Shown here one piece after another: positions 51,138 through 59,647 of a DNA stretch of 64,000 nucleotides. Position numbers and translations under genes: made by a program. The DNA lies in assembly GCF_014201145.1 (NCBI RefSeq), contig NZ_JACHDP010000001.1, positions 6,014,001-6,078,000 on the forward strand, read 5' to 3'. The notes beneath the pieces are model-generated. The model was not told the DNA's origin, ran no database searches, and saw only the letters and a list, made by a program, of their open reading frames with translations. The DNA comes from Micromonospora parathelypteridis (GTDB taxonomy: Bacteria; Actinomycetota; Actinomycetes; Mycobacteriales; Micromonosporaceae). Positions within the stretch are counted from its first letter, which is position 1. Each line of letters starts with the position of its first letter.

Positions 51138-51490
51138 AGCTGTTCTGCTCGCGCAACTGGTGAAGACGAACGTGGCGACCGAGGTGCACTCGTGGGATTC
51201 GCGGTCGATGAAGACAGGCTCAACCGGCTGGCCATGAGGGCTCTCCAGGATCGCGTGTCATGGTTGCGGAGCTGGCGACCAGCGGACGATGTATGACACC
51301 TGGTCGGTGTTCGACCAGACCTCGCTCTTCCTGGATGGCCCGCCCCAGCCTGGCTAGGCGACAGATGACATTGCCGTCACGGGCATCACGCCGACCGTTC
51401 ACCGCATCGGGCATCTGCTGCGCGACGGCAAAGGACGGACAGCGGCTGCAGCCTCTCAAGATGCGCATCCCGGCATGGAAGAGTGCCGGG
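51138..51490. other. Gene-poor segment, possible remnant
   Basis: 353 bases between the nucleotidyltransferase and acetyltransferase genes. Frames are open on both strands but none has a ribosome site or recognisable protein sequence. A short plus-strand stretch from ATG 51289 (MYDTWSVFDQTSLFLDG) reads like the start of a real protein and then hits a stop at 51355, so this may be decayed coding sequence. Confidence 0.35.
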
Positions 51491-52036
51491 ATGCCCTGGG
51501 AAGCCGCGGTTCCATCTCGACCGCCGTCGAGTCCCGTCGCCCTGATACCGGTCGACCGTTCGCACCGGGCGGTGCTTGGCAATCTGGGTCAGTTGTATCG
51601 GCATGACCTGTCGGAGGCTTACGGTCACCTCCCGAATGACGACGGCACATTCAACGACCGACCGCTCGACCGGTTTCTCGCCGGTGTCGACCCGCAACGC
51701 CGCGCCTGGTTGATCACGGCAGCCGGCCGGACAGCGGGCTTTGTGATGACGACCCCGGCCGAGGACGGCGGTATGTCCATCGCTGGTTTCTTCGTCGTCC
51801 GCGCGCTTCGCCGCACGGGCGTTGGTCGTGCCGCAGCCGGTCAGATCATCTCTCTGTTCCCAGGCCGGTGGAGCATCGCGTTTCAGCGCTACAACTCTGG
51901 TGTGGAAGCGTTCTGGTCGCAGGTGGCGACCCAGGTCGTCGGGGACTCGTGGGGGATCCACGACGGCCCCACTCCCGAAACCCGGCCCCCCGATACCTTC
52001 CTCACCTTCACCACCTCCGTGCCGGCCAGTGTCTAG
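51491..52036 (+). CDS. GNAT-family acetyltransferase
   Basis: A 181-residue protein. After about 20 residues comes a GNAT fold: VALIPVDRSHRAVLGNLGQL at the N-terminus, AWLITAAGRTAGFVM (beta strands), and the acetyl-CoA loop FFVVRALRRTGVGRAAAGQI, a good R/Q-x-x-G-x-G/A match. The substrate is unknown. The frame is open to 51260, but sequence before about 51540 is not protein-like; ATG 51491, preceded by GGAAGAG, is the best start. The stop shares CTAG with the convergent MocR gene. Confidence 0.78.
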   Translation: MPWEAAVPSRPPSSPVALIPVDRSHRAVLGNLGQLYRHDLSEAYGHLPNDDGTFNDRPLDRFLAGVDPQRRAWLITAAGRTAGFVMTTPAEDGGMSIAGFFVVRALRRTGVGRAAAGQIISLFPGRWSIAFQRYNSGVEAFWSQVATQVVGDSWGIHDGPTPETRPPDTFLTFTTSVPASV

Positions 52037-53457
52037 ATCGCCATCGTTGGCAAGCCAGCCTTACGGCCTGGACCAGCTTCGTAGCTGCGCCACGCGGTAG
52101 CCAGGCGATGAACGGCCTCGCTGAGTTGGTCGAGCGGGGCGAGGAAGTGCAGGCGCAGATAGTCGGCGCTGCGGCCCTCCGCGTCCAGTCCGGGACCCGG
52201 CAGTACGGCCACGCCGTGGCGGAGTGCCTGCTGTGCGAAGGAGCTGCCGTCACCGTGCGGCAGGCGGACCCACAGGGTCTGGCCGCCGGGGACGGCGGGT
52301 ACCTGCCAGTCCGGGAGGTGGCGGGCCAATTCGGCACGCAGGTGGTCGTGGCGGGCGAGGCGTTGCTCGGCTCCTCGGCGTTGTGGTGCGTCCAGGCGGG
52401 GCAGGAGGTCCGCGGCGGCGAGTTGTGCCGGAATGTTGCCGCCGAGGTCGTGAACGGCGCGCAGCCGTGCCAGTCGAGCGACGACCGGTGCCGGCGCACG
52501 CAGCCAGCCGATCCGGAGACCACCCCAGATGACTTTGCTCAACGATCCGATCGTGATCACCTGGTCGTGATACGCAGCCAACGGCAGCGGTGCCCGCTCG
52601 CCGGGGAAGCCGAGGTCGCAGAGGACCTCATCGTCGACCAGCACGACACCCGCCGCAGCAGCGGTCTCGACGAGCCTTCGTCGCGACTGCTCGGGCAGTA
52701 CCAAGCCGGTGGGATTGTGGAAGGTGGCGATCACGTAGGCGAGCGCCGGGTGATGTTCGGCGAGTGCGGCCGCGAACCCGGTGAGGTCGACCGGTATCGC
52801 CCGCAGCACGGCTGTCTCCTCCCGGAACGCCTCCAAGGCGCCCGGATATGTGGGCGCCTGCACCAGTACTCGATCGCCCGGCCGGATCAACGCCCTGGCC
52901 AGCAGCGTCAGTGCCTGCTGTCCGCCGTTGGTGACGAGGATCTGATCCGGCGTGGTGGACAGTCCCCGGGACTGGTATCGGGTGGCGATCGCACGCCGGA
53001 GCGCGATGTGCCCCATGGGGTGATAGCCGATGTCGCCCACGGTGTCGGCCAACTGCGGAAGGGTGCGCCGGTACGCCGCGACCAGTTCCGGAGGTGGCGT
53101 GTCCGGCGCGGCGCACCCCAACATGATCACGCCGTCCTGAGGCTCGAGCAGATGCAGGAAGGCCGGCGCGTCCGTAGTGGGCCGTACCGGCGCCGGTGCG
53201 CTCCCGGCGACCCTGGTGCCGCTGCCCTGTCGGCGCACGACACGGCCCTCCCCGGTCAGCAGGTCGTACGCCGCGACCACGGTGCTTCGGCCCACCACCA
53301 GGGCGGACGCCAGCGCACGCTCCGGCGGCAGCCGCGTCCCGGGCGGGAGTTCGCCCTCGTCGATCAGGGTGCGTATCCGCGCCGCCAGCAACAGGTACAG
53401 GGATCCTCGGCCGGAGGACCACCGGCCCAGGCGCTCCACCAACCCCATTGGCTCCAT
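52033..53457 (-). CDS. MocR-family regulator (GntR winged helix fused to aminotransferase domain)
   Basis: A 474-residue fusion. The N-terminal GntR winged helix (LAARIRTLIDEGELPPGTRL, LASALVVGRSTVVAAYDLL) is joined by a Pro/Ala linker to a fold-type I aminotransferase domain with NPTGLVL, DDEVLCDLGF and PLP lysine K308 in SLSKVIWGGLRIGW. MocR proteins use PLP or a PLP adduct as effector and usually activate a divergent gene; here that is the aminotransferase at 53523. TTG 53463 is in frame two codons upstream; ATG 53457 is preferred, with ATG 53448 possible. Confidence 0.92.
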   Translation of the reverse strand: MEPMGLVERLGRWSSGRGSLYLLLAARIRTLIDEGELPPGTRLPPERALASALVVGRSTVVAAYDLLTGEGRVVRRQGSGTRVAGSAPAPVRPTTDAPAFLHLLEPQDGVIMLGCAAPDTPPPELVAAYRRTLPQLADTVGDIGYHPMGHIALRRAIATRYQSRGLSTTPDQILVTNGGQQALTLLARALIRPGDRVLVQAPTYPGALEAFREETAVLRAIPVDLTGFAAALAEHHPALAYVIATFHNPTGLVLPEQSRRRLVETAAAAGVVLVDDEVLCDLGFPGERAPLPLAAYHDQVITIGSLSKVIWGGLRIGWLRAPAPVVARLARLRAVHDLGGNIPAQLAAADLLPRLDAPQRRGAEQRLARHDHLRAELARHLPDWQVPAVPGGQTLWVRLPHGDGSSFAQQALRHGVAVLPGPGLDAEGRSADYLRLHFLAPLDQLSEAVHRLATAWRSYEAGPGRKAGLPTMAI

Positions 53458-53522
53458 CGGCAAACCAATCTACTCGCTATTGGCTCTGCCCTGGCCCGGC
53501 GTGCACCTCGACGATGTGTGTC
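53458..53522. promoter_or_regulatory. MocR/aminotransferase divergent promoter with repeats
   Basis: The space is short (65 bp). CCAAT (53465-53469) and ATTGG (53479-53483) form an inverted repeat. ATTGGCTC occurs at 53447-53454 (inside the regulator's first codons) and again at 53479-53486, 32 bp apart, about three helical turns. MocR-type regulators commonly bind such direct repeats. No ribosome site is evident for the aminotransferase, so a leaderless or short-leader message is possible. Confidence 0.5.
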
Positions 53523-54632
53523 ATGACCGCCTTCGCGCCGAGCCCCATGAGCGCTCTGATCGACCTCCCGGTCCGCTACGACCTGGCCGAGAGCACCAGC
53601 CCGCCGCTGAACCTGGGCGACCTCGCCGACGGGGCGACGCTGGCCACCGTCCCGCTGGCCTACGGCACCTCACGCGGGGCTGCCGGCCTGCGTGCACTGA
53701 TCGCGGCCGACGGCGGCGTGGACGCCGAGCAGGTGCTGGTCACGGTCGGCGCGATCGAGGCCATGTTCCTCGTGGCCCAGACGACCTGTTCCCCAGGTGA
53801 CCGGGTCCTGCTGGCGACACCGTGCTTTCCACCGGCCCGGTCGGTCCCGGAAGGGCTCGGGGCGCGGGTGGACGTGGTGCCGCTGTCGTTCGACGACGGC
53901 TACCGGTTGCCGCTGGACCGGATTTCCGAGCAGCTTGACCCGCGTACACGTCTGGTGTCCCTGGCCTCGCCGCAGAATCCGTCCGGCGTCCGGTTCACCG
54001 ACCGGGAGTTGCGCTCGCTGCTCGCGATCGTGCAGGAGCGCGCTCCGGACGCGGTCGTCCTGGTCGACGAGACGTACCGGGAGTCCACCTACGGCGACGC
54101 GGCGATGCCGCGCTCGGCGGCGGCGCTGTCGCCGCGGCTCGTCACCTGCTCGTCGGTGTCCAAGGCGCACGGCGCACCCGGCCTACGCCTCGGCTGGTTG
54201 ACCACGACAGACGCCGCGCTCTACGACCAACTGCGTGAGGCCAAGTTCCTGACCACGATCGCATGCTCCACAGTCGACGAATTCCTCGCCGCACAGGTGC
54301 TCCGGAAGCGGACCGAGATCCTCGCGCCTCGTGCCAAGCGACTCCAGGAGGCCCTCGACGAGCTACTGCACTGGGCGCGGGACCGGCCGATCGACATCGT
54401 CGTCCCCGATGGCGGCGCCCTGTGCTGCCTACGCCTGCCCACAGACCGGTTCTCCGACGACGCGGTCCGGACCTTCTATGCCCACCTCGCCGAGCGTGAC
54501 ACCCGGGTCGCGCCGGGATCCTGGTTCGGCGAACAGGACCGGGTCTTCCGGCTCGGCTTCGGTCACCTCCCAGCCGCCGATTTCAGCGCGGCCCTCGCAT
54601 GCCTCGGTGACGCCCTCGCCGCATGCGGCTGA
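53523..54632 (+). CDS. PLP-dependent class I/II aminotransferase
   Basis: A 369-residue fold-type I enzyme with LPVRYDLAESTSPPLNLGDL, SPQNPSGVRF (PLP-contacting Asn), VDETYREST and PLP lysine K214 in SSVSKAHGAPGLRLGW. It resembles small aspartate/aromatic-type and capreomycidine-synthase-like aminotransferases; the amino donor and acceptor are not predictable. It is divergent from, and probably regulated by, the MocR gene. In-frame ATGs at 53514, 53523 and 53547 are all possible starts. Confidence 0.85.
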   Translation: MTAFAPSPMSALIDLPVRYDLAESTSPPLNLGDLADGATLATVPLAYGTSRGAAGLRALIAADGGVDAEQVLVTVGAIEAMFLVAQTTCSPGDRVLLATPCFPPARSVPEGLGARVDVVPLSFDDGYRLPLDRISEQLDPRTRLVSLASPQNPSGVRFTDRELRSLLAIVQERAPDAVVLVDETYRESTYGDAAMPRSAAALSPRLVTCSSVSKAHGAPGLRLGWLTTTDAALYDQLREAKFLTTIACSTVDEFLAAQVLRKRTEILAPRAKRLQEALDELLHWARDRPIDIVVPDGGALCCLRLPTDRFSDDAVRTFYAHLAERDTRVAPGSWFGEQDRVFRLGFGHLPAADFSAALACLGDALAACG

Positions 54633-54822
54633 CCATCTGTCCACCTCTATCCCGCAGCAGGAGAGACGGCGACAGCTCGATCGACGCATCTGCAGGCGGC
54701 GCAGACGGATTCGGATGTGCCACCGATGATCACGCGCCGACTGGCGTCGCCTGCGACGGGGCAGCATTGGAAGATCACATCGCGTAGCCTGCCGCTGATC
54801 GTGATCTTTGGGAGGGCAGGGC
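54633..54822. other. Intergenic region upstream of beta-lactamase-fold gene
   Basis: 190 bases with no gene. GGAGGG at 54811-54816 is the ribosome site for the next gene. No operator or hairpin stands out. Confidence 0.3.
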
Positions 54823-56106
54823 ATGAACGGGATGAATGTCAGCAGGCGCGCCTTCGGCAAGCTGGTGGGCGCGGCGAGCGCCGGGACCCTTGCCGCCGCC
54901 ACGCTGGGCGGGTCGCCAGGCCAGGCGGCACCGCCGCCCATCTGGGTGACGACCGGAACGACGGTGGCCGCGCTGTCGGCCTTCGACAACGCCATGAAGA
55001 CGTTCATGCAGGCCCGGCACATCGCCGCTGGGCAGCTCGCCGTGACCTACAAGGGTCGGTTGGTGCTGGCCCACGGCTACAGCAACCAATCCGTGCAGTT
55101 GGTCCAGCCGACGTCGCTGTTCCGGGTGGCCAGTCTGTCGAAGTCCCTGACCGCGGCGGCGCTGCTCCGGCTCGTTCAGGACGGCAAGCTCAGCCTCGGC
55201 GACCCGGTCGGCAGGTATGTCGACCTGACCCCGCCGGCCGGCCAGGCGGTGGATCCACGGCTGGCCAACGTCAGCCTGTGGCGAATCCTCCAGCACACCG
55301 GCGGCTGGGATCGGGACGTGACCAACTTCGACCCCCTGTTCAAGGACCTGGTCATCGCCCGGTCGCTCGGCGTGCCGCTGGGGCTGACCCACGCCGACGT
55401 GGTCCGGTTCATGTCCGGCCAGCCACTCCTGCACGACCCCGGCTCGTACGTGTCCTACAGCAACTATGGCTACCTGTTGGCCGGACGGGTGGTCGAGGCG
55501 GTGACCGGCCAGCCCTACGAGACGTACGTGCGGCAGAAACTGCTGGCGCCGCTGGGCATCACCCGGATGGTGAACGGCGAGTCGATCAACCGGCACAGCA
55601 ATGAGGTTCTGTACGAGTCGCAGTACACCGGCACTACCGTGCTGGACAACTCCGGCACCATCGTGGACTCCCCGTACGGCACGTTCAACATGCGACTGCA
55701 CGACGCCAACGGCGGGTGGATCGCCTCGGCCGTGGACCTGGTGCGTTGGGCGTCGGCTTTCGACGCCGGCAGCCCGATCCTCAACAGCACCTCGCTGGGC
55801 CGGGCCTGGGCGGTGCCGAACCCTACCGGCGTGAACGCCAACGGCTGGTATTACGGCCTCGGTTGGCAGGTGCGTCCGGTGACGACCGGCGGCACCGGGC
55901 GTAACACCTGGCACACCGGCAGCCTGCCGGGCACGTACAGCATCGTGGTCCGCACCTACCACGGACTGAGCTGGGCGGCGGTGTTCAACCGGCGCGACGA
56001 CGAGTCCGGGCTGACCTACGGCGACATCGACCCCGCGCTCTGGGCCGCCTCCCGAGCGGTGACCAGTTGGCCGACCCACAACCTCTGGTCGACGTACTTC
56101 GCGTGA
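54823..56106 (+). CDS. Tat-exported class C beta-lactamase-fold serine hydrolase
   Basis: A 427-residue protein with a Tat signal (VSRRAFGKLVGAASAGT), then the serine-hydrolase fold: S104-L-S-K107 (SxxK), Y212-S-N214 (YxN) in VSYSNYGYLLAG, and HTGSLPGT near residue 365 as the third motif (KTG equivalent HTG). This is the general beta-lactamase/DD-peptidase/esterase family; HTG rather than KTG is common in esterases and D-amino-peptidases, so antibiotic hydrolysis should not be assumed. It is secreted and stands alone. ATG 54823 has GGAGGG six bases before it. Confidence 0.88.
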   Translation: MNGMNVSRRAFGKLVGAASAGTLAAATLGGSPGQAAPPPIWVTTGTTVAALSAFDNAMKTFMQARHIAAGQLAVTYKGRLVLAHGYSNQSVQLVQPTSLFRVASLSKSLTAAALLRLVQDGKLSLGDPVGRYVDLTPPAGQAVDPRLANVSLWRILQHTGGWDRDVTNFDPLFKDLVIARSLGVPLGLTHADVVRFMSGQPLLHDPGSYVSYSNYGYLLAGRVVEAVTGQPYETYVRQKLLAPLGITRMVNGESINRHSNEVLYESQYTGTTVLDNSGTIVDSPYGTFNMRLHDANGGWIASAVDLVRWASAFDAGSPILNSTSLGRAWAVPNPTGVNANGWYYGLGWQVRPVTTGGTGRNTWHTGSLPGTYSIVVRTYHGLSWAAVFNRRDDESGLTYGDIDPALWAASRAVTSWPTHNLWSTYFA

Positions 56107-56197
56107 CGCCGGTCGTGCGGCGGGCGTCGGCTCTGACCACGCTCGCCGCGCGCACGGTCCTACGCCTGGCCCAGGGCGAGCGGACCGGTTTCGGACG

Positions 56198-57178
56198 TCA
56201 GTGATGCGGGCGGCAGGAGGAACGGATGACCAGCTCGGTGGGGAGCCGGATGTGGGTGTTGCGTTCGACGCCGGCGATCAGGTCGATGAGCAGGCGTAAC
56301 GCCTCGGCGCCCATCCGCTGCAGCGGTTGCATGATGGTCGTCAGCGGCGGGTTCACCAGCGCCGACTCCGGTACGTTGTCGAAGCCGATAACCGACAGGT
56401 CATCGGGCACCGAGAGGCCCATGCCACGGGCGACGTCCATCGTGGATATCGCCGAGAGGTCGTTACCGGCGAAGATCGCACTCGGCCGGTCGGGGAGGCT
56501 GAGCAGCTCTGCGGCCGTGCCGGCGGCGCTCTCGATCCGGAACCCGCCGACGCGGACGAGCCGCTCGTCCACCGGCACGCCCGCGTCGGCCATCGCCTGG
56601 CGGAAGCCGGCCTCGCGCAGCCGCGCCGACTTCAGGTCGGCGCGTCCACTGATGTGCCCGATCCGTCGGTGGCCGAGGGACAGCAGGTAGTTGGTCGCCA
56701 GCACGGCGCCGGCGAAGTTGTCCGAATCGACGGTGGGTAGGTCGGACGGCCCGGTGTGCGGGTCGACGGCCACGACGTGGAAGCCGTGCTTGGTCTCGAC
56801 CACGGTCGGCGTGACGATCACGGCCCCGTCGATGAGAGTGCCGGAGAGGCGGGCGAGCGAGCGCCGCTCCCACCCCACGGCGGCACCCTCGCCGTCGCCG
56901 CTGGAGTAGGCCAGCAACTGGTATCCGCTGCCCGCGACCTCCTGGGACGCCCCCTTGAGCAACTCGGTCGAGAACGGCTCGAACTCGGCGACCAGGATGC
57001 CGAGCACGTTGGTGCGGTGGCTGCGCAGGCTCTGCGCCCCCAGGCTCGCCTCGTAGCCGAGCTCGTGGATGACCTGCTGAACGCGCAGCACGGTTGCCTG
57101 GGCCACGCCGTATCGGCCGTTGACGACCTTCGACACGGTCGCGACCGAGACGCCGGCTGTGCGTGCGACATCCGACAT
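56198..57178 (-). CDS. LacI-family regulator of the xyloside-type operon
   Basis: A 326-residue LacI protein starting MSDVARTAGVSVATVSKVVN, hinge GRYGVAQATVLRVQQVI, and an effector domain (NVLGILVAEFEPFSTELLKG to GFDNVPESALVNPPLTTIMQ) like that of BxlR-type xylo-oligosaccharide repressors. The frame is open far upstream; ATG 57178 has GGAG nine bases before it. A start about nine codons earlier (GTG, VVFQERVK) is also reasonable and has relatives. It is divergent from a binding protein-permease-permease-GH3 operon and is its likely repressor. Confidence 0.88.
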   Translation of the reverse strand: MSDVARTAGVSVATVSKVVNGRYGVAQATVLRVQQVIHELGYEASLGAQSLRSHRTNVLGILVAEFEPFSTELLKGASQEVAGSGYQLLAYSSGDGEGAAVGWERRSLARLSGTLIDGAVIVTPTVVETKHGFHVVAVDPHTGPSDLPTVDSDNFAGAVLATNYLLSLGHRRIGHISGRADLKSARLREAGFRQAMADAGVPVDERLVRVGGFRIESAAGTAAELLSLPDRPSAIFAGNDLSAISTMDVARGMGLSVPDDLSVIGFDNVPESALVNPPLTTIMQPLQRMGAEALRLLIDLIAGVERNTHIRLPTELVIRSSCRPHH

Positions 57179-57342
57179 CTTGACGCGCTCCTGAAACACC
57201 ACGCCGATGATGATAGGGCCCCGTCTCGACCACGTCACGAGCGACTCGAAAACGTTATCGATACCGATTGACATCAAGTTACATGACTGTAAAACTTCGC
57301 CGGAAAGCCGAGTACCGCGACTGAGTAGTCGAGGAGACATCG
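57179..57342. promoter_or_regulatory. Divergent operator/promoter, LacI and xyloside importer
   Basis: CGAAAACGTTATCGATA (57247-57263) contains the palindrome TATCGATA and AACGTT and lies directly before a consensus -35, TTGACA (57268-57273); an AT-rich -10 candidate, TAAAAC, follows at 57290-57295 with 16-bp spacing. A repressor bound here would cover the promoter of the importer operon. Confidence 0.55.
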
Positions 57343-58650
57343 ATGGCAACGAAGCGACGTGCGGGTGCCGTCCTGGCACTGCTAATGACAAGTGTTCTCG
57401 TTGTCGCCGGGTGTAGCGGCGGCGGCGACGAGGAATCCCCTCAGAGCGAGCTGTACAAGAACCCGGTGACCCTGACCTGGTGGCACAACGCCTCACAGGA
57501 CGGGCCTGGCAAGACCTACTGGGAGAAGGTCGCCAAGGACTTCTCCGCGCTCCACTCCACCGTCAAGATCGAGATCGAGGCGATCGAGACCAACCAGCTC
57601 CAGCGCACCCGGATCCCCGCCGCGCTGCTGAGCAGTGACCCGCCGGACATCTTCATGACCTGGGGCGGCGGCGAGATGAGCGAGCAGGTGGAGGCCGACT
57701 ACCTCAAGGAGGTCACCGACCAGGTCAAGACCGAGGTCGCCAGCATCGGCAGCCCCGCGGAGATCTGGCAGGTGAACGGCAAGCAGTACGGTCTGCCGTT
57801 CCGGATGGGCATCGAGGGCATCTGGTACAACAAGGAGTTGTTCGCCAGGGCGGGCATCGCGGCGCCGCCGACCACCTTCGAGGAGCTCAACACCGCGGTC
57901 ACCAAGCTCAAGGCGATCAACGTCATCCCGATCGCCGTGGGCGCCGGTGACAAGTGGCCGGCCGCGCACTGGTGGTACAACATGGCGCTGCGCGCCTGCT
58001 CTGTCGACACCCTGAAGAAGGCGGCGAAGGACAAGACCTTCGACGATCCGTGCTTCCTGAAGGCCGGCCAGGACCTGAAGGCCTTCATCGACACCAAGCC
58101 GTTCCAGCCCAACTTCATCGCCACGCCGGGCCAGAACGACCCGACCAGCGCCAACGGCATGCTCGCCAACGGCAAGGCCGCGATGGAGCTCATGGGTGAC
58201 TGGAACCGCGGCACGCTGGACACCGTCGCCACGGACCCCGCGAAGCTCGCGACGTTCCTCGGCTGGTTCCCGGTGCCGGCGATTTCCGGTTCCCCGGGTG
58301 ACCCGAAGGCGGCCCTCGGCGGTGGCGACGGGTTCTCCTGCTCCAAGAACGCCCCGGCCGAGTGCGTCGAGTTCCTCAAGTACATCCTGAGCCCCGAGGT
58401 GCAGAAGGGCTACGCCGAGACCGGCACGGGCCTGCCTGTCGTCAAGGGCGCCGAGGCCGGCGTGAAGGACCCCGCACTGAAGTCCATCTCGGACGCCACC
58501 GCCGCAGCGAGCTACGTCCAGCTCTGGCTGGACACGGCTTACGGCAGCACCGTCGGCAACGCGATGAACGACGGGATCGTCGCCATCTTCGCCGGCAACG
58601 GGACGCCTGAGAAGGTCGTCTCAGGGATGAAGGCGGCCGCAAGCAAGTGA
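57343..58650 (+). CDS. Sugar ABC transporter substrate-binding lipoprotein (xyloside/xylobiose-type)
   Basis: A 435-residue CUT1 receptor with lipobox VVAGC (C24), then VTLTWWHNASQDGPGKTYWE, typical of BxlE-like xylobiose receptors, and LPFRMGIEGIWYNKELFARA. Its stop overlaps the permease GTG start (GTGA at 58647-58650). With the two permeases and a GH3 enzyme it forms a classical oligosaccharide uptake-and-cleavage operon. Ligand probably a beta-xyloside or beta-glucoside; xylobiose is a guess by analogy. Confidence 0.9.
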   Translation: MATKRRAGAVLALLMTSVLVVAGCSGGGDEESPQSELYKNPVTLTWWHNASQDGPGKTYWEKVAKDFSALHSTVKIEIEAIETNQLQRTRIPAALLSSDPPDIFMTWGGGEMSEQVEADYLKEVTDQVKTEVASIGSPAEIWQVNGKQYGLPFRMGIEGIWYNKELFARAGIAAPPTTFEELNTAVTKLKAINVIPIAVGAGDKWPAAHWWYNMALRACSVDTLKKAAKDKTFDDPCFLKAGQDLKAFIDTKPFQPNFIATPGQNDPTSANGMLANGKAAMELMGDWNRGTLDTVATDPAKLATFLGWFPVPAISGSPGDPKAALGGGDGFSCSKNAPAECVEFLKYILSPEVQKGYAETGTGLPVVKGAEAGVKDPALKSISDATAAASYVQLWLDTAYGSTVGNAMNDGIVAIFAGNGTPEKVVSGMKAAASK

Positions 58651-59645
58651 CCTCCACCAACCAGATCCGTATGCCCGCCGGCGGCGCTTCCGCGTCGCCG
58701 GCGGGCCCCGGCGGGGCCGGGCGTGCGTCCGCCCGCCGAGCCGAGACCCGCCGCAAGTGGTACGAGATCATCGGGCTCACCACGCCAGCCGTGATCATCT
58801 ACGTGATGTTCGTGCTGGTCCCGATGGGCTTCGCGGTCTACTACAGCCTGTTCCGGTGGCGCGGAGTCGGGCCGCCCACCGAGTTCGTCGGCCTGAGGAA
58901 CTACACCCTCGCCTTCCAGGATCCGATCTTCCTCGACGCGCTGCGCAACAACGCCATCATCGTGTTCGGGTCGCTGCTGATCCAGGGCCCGATCGCCCTG
59001 GGCGTCGCCCTGCTGCTCAACCGTCGCTTCCGTGGGCGCGCCGTGTTTCGCCTGCTGGTGTTCGTGCCGTACGTGCTCGCCGAAGTCACCGTCGGCATCA
59101 TGTGGAAGCTGCTCCTGACCGGCGACGGCACGGTCGACGCGCTGCTGCGGTCACTGGGACTGGGCGGTCTGGTACGCCCCTGGCTCGCTGACCTGGACCT
59201 GGTCATCTGGACCTTGCTGGCCGTCCTCACCTGGAAGTACGTCGGCTTCGCCATCATCCTGCTCCTCGCCGGGCTGTCCAACGTGCCCGACGAGCTGACC
59301 GAGGCGGCGGCCATCGACGGCGCGAGCTGGTGGCAGATCCAACGGCACGTCACGATCCCGCTCCTCGGCCCGACGATCCGGATCTGGATGTTCCTGTCCA
59401 TGATCGGCTCACTGCAGATCTTCGACATGATCTGGGTGACCTCGGTGCCCGCGGTGCGATCGCTCGGCGCCTCGGCCACCATGGCGACGTACATGGTGGA
59501 CAACGGGTTCTTCGCCCGGTTGTGGGGCTACGGCAACGCCGTGGCGGTAATCCTGTTCGCCATCTCCTTCGTGGCGGCGCTGCTGTTCCAGCGGTTCCTG
59601 CTCCGCCGCGACATCGAGGGCGCCATCACCGGAAGGGCGAAGTGA
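58647..59645 (+). CDS. Sugar ABC permease (MalF/BxlF type)
   Basis: A 332-residue CUT1 permease with six helices, a long Ala/Gly-rich cytoplasmic N-terminus (about 40 residues) and EAA loop EAAAIDGASWWQIQRHVTIP. It starts with GTG overlapping the receptor gene's stop. No ATPase gene accompanies it; a shared MsiK-type ATPase is expected. Confidence 0.92.
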   Translation: MTSTNQIRMPAGGASASPAGPGGAGRASARRAETRRKWYEIIGLTTPAVIIYVMFVLVPMGFAVYYSLFRWRGVGPPTEFVGLRNYTLAFQDPIFLDALRNNAIIVFGSLLIQGPIALGVALLLNRRFRGRAVFRLLVFVPYVLAEVTVGIMWKLLLTGDGTVDALLRSLGLGGLVRPWLADLDLVIWTLLAVLTWKYVGFAIILLLAGLSNVPDELTEAAAIDGASWWQIQRHVTIPLLGPTIRIWMFLSMIGSLQIFDMIWVTSVPAVRSLGASATMATYMVDNGFFARLWGYGNAVAVILFAISFVAALLFQRFLLRRDIEGAITGRAK

Positions 59646-59647
59646 CG

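Noticed and set aside
57179..57496. N-terminal extension of the LacI protein at 56198 by up to 106 residues
   Set aside because: It would cover the divergent promoter and operator and overlap the start of the binding-protein gene. LacI DNA-binding domains start within a few residues of the N-terminus.
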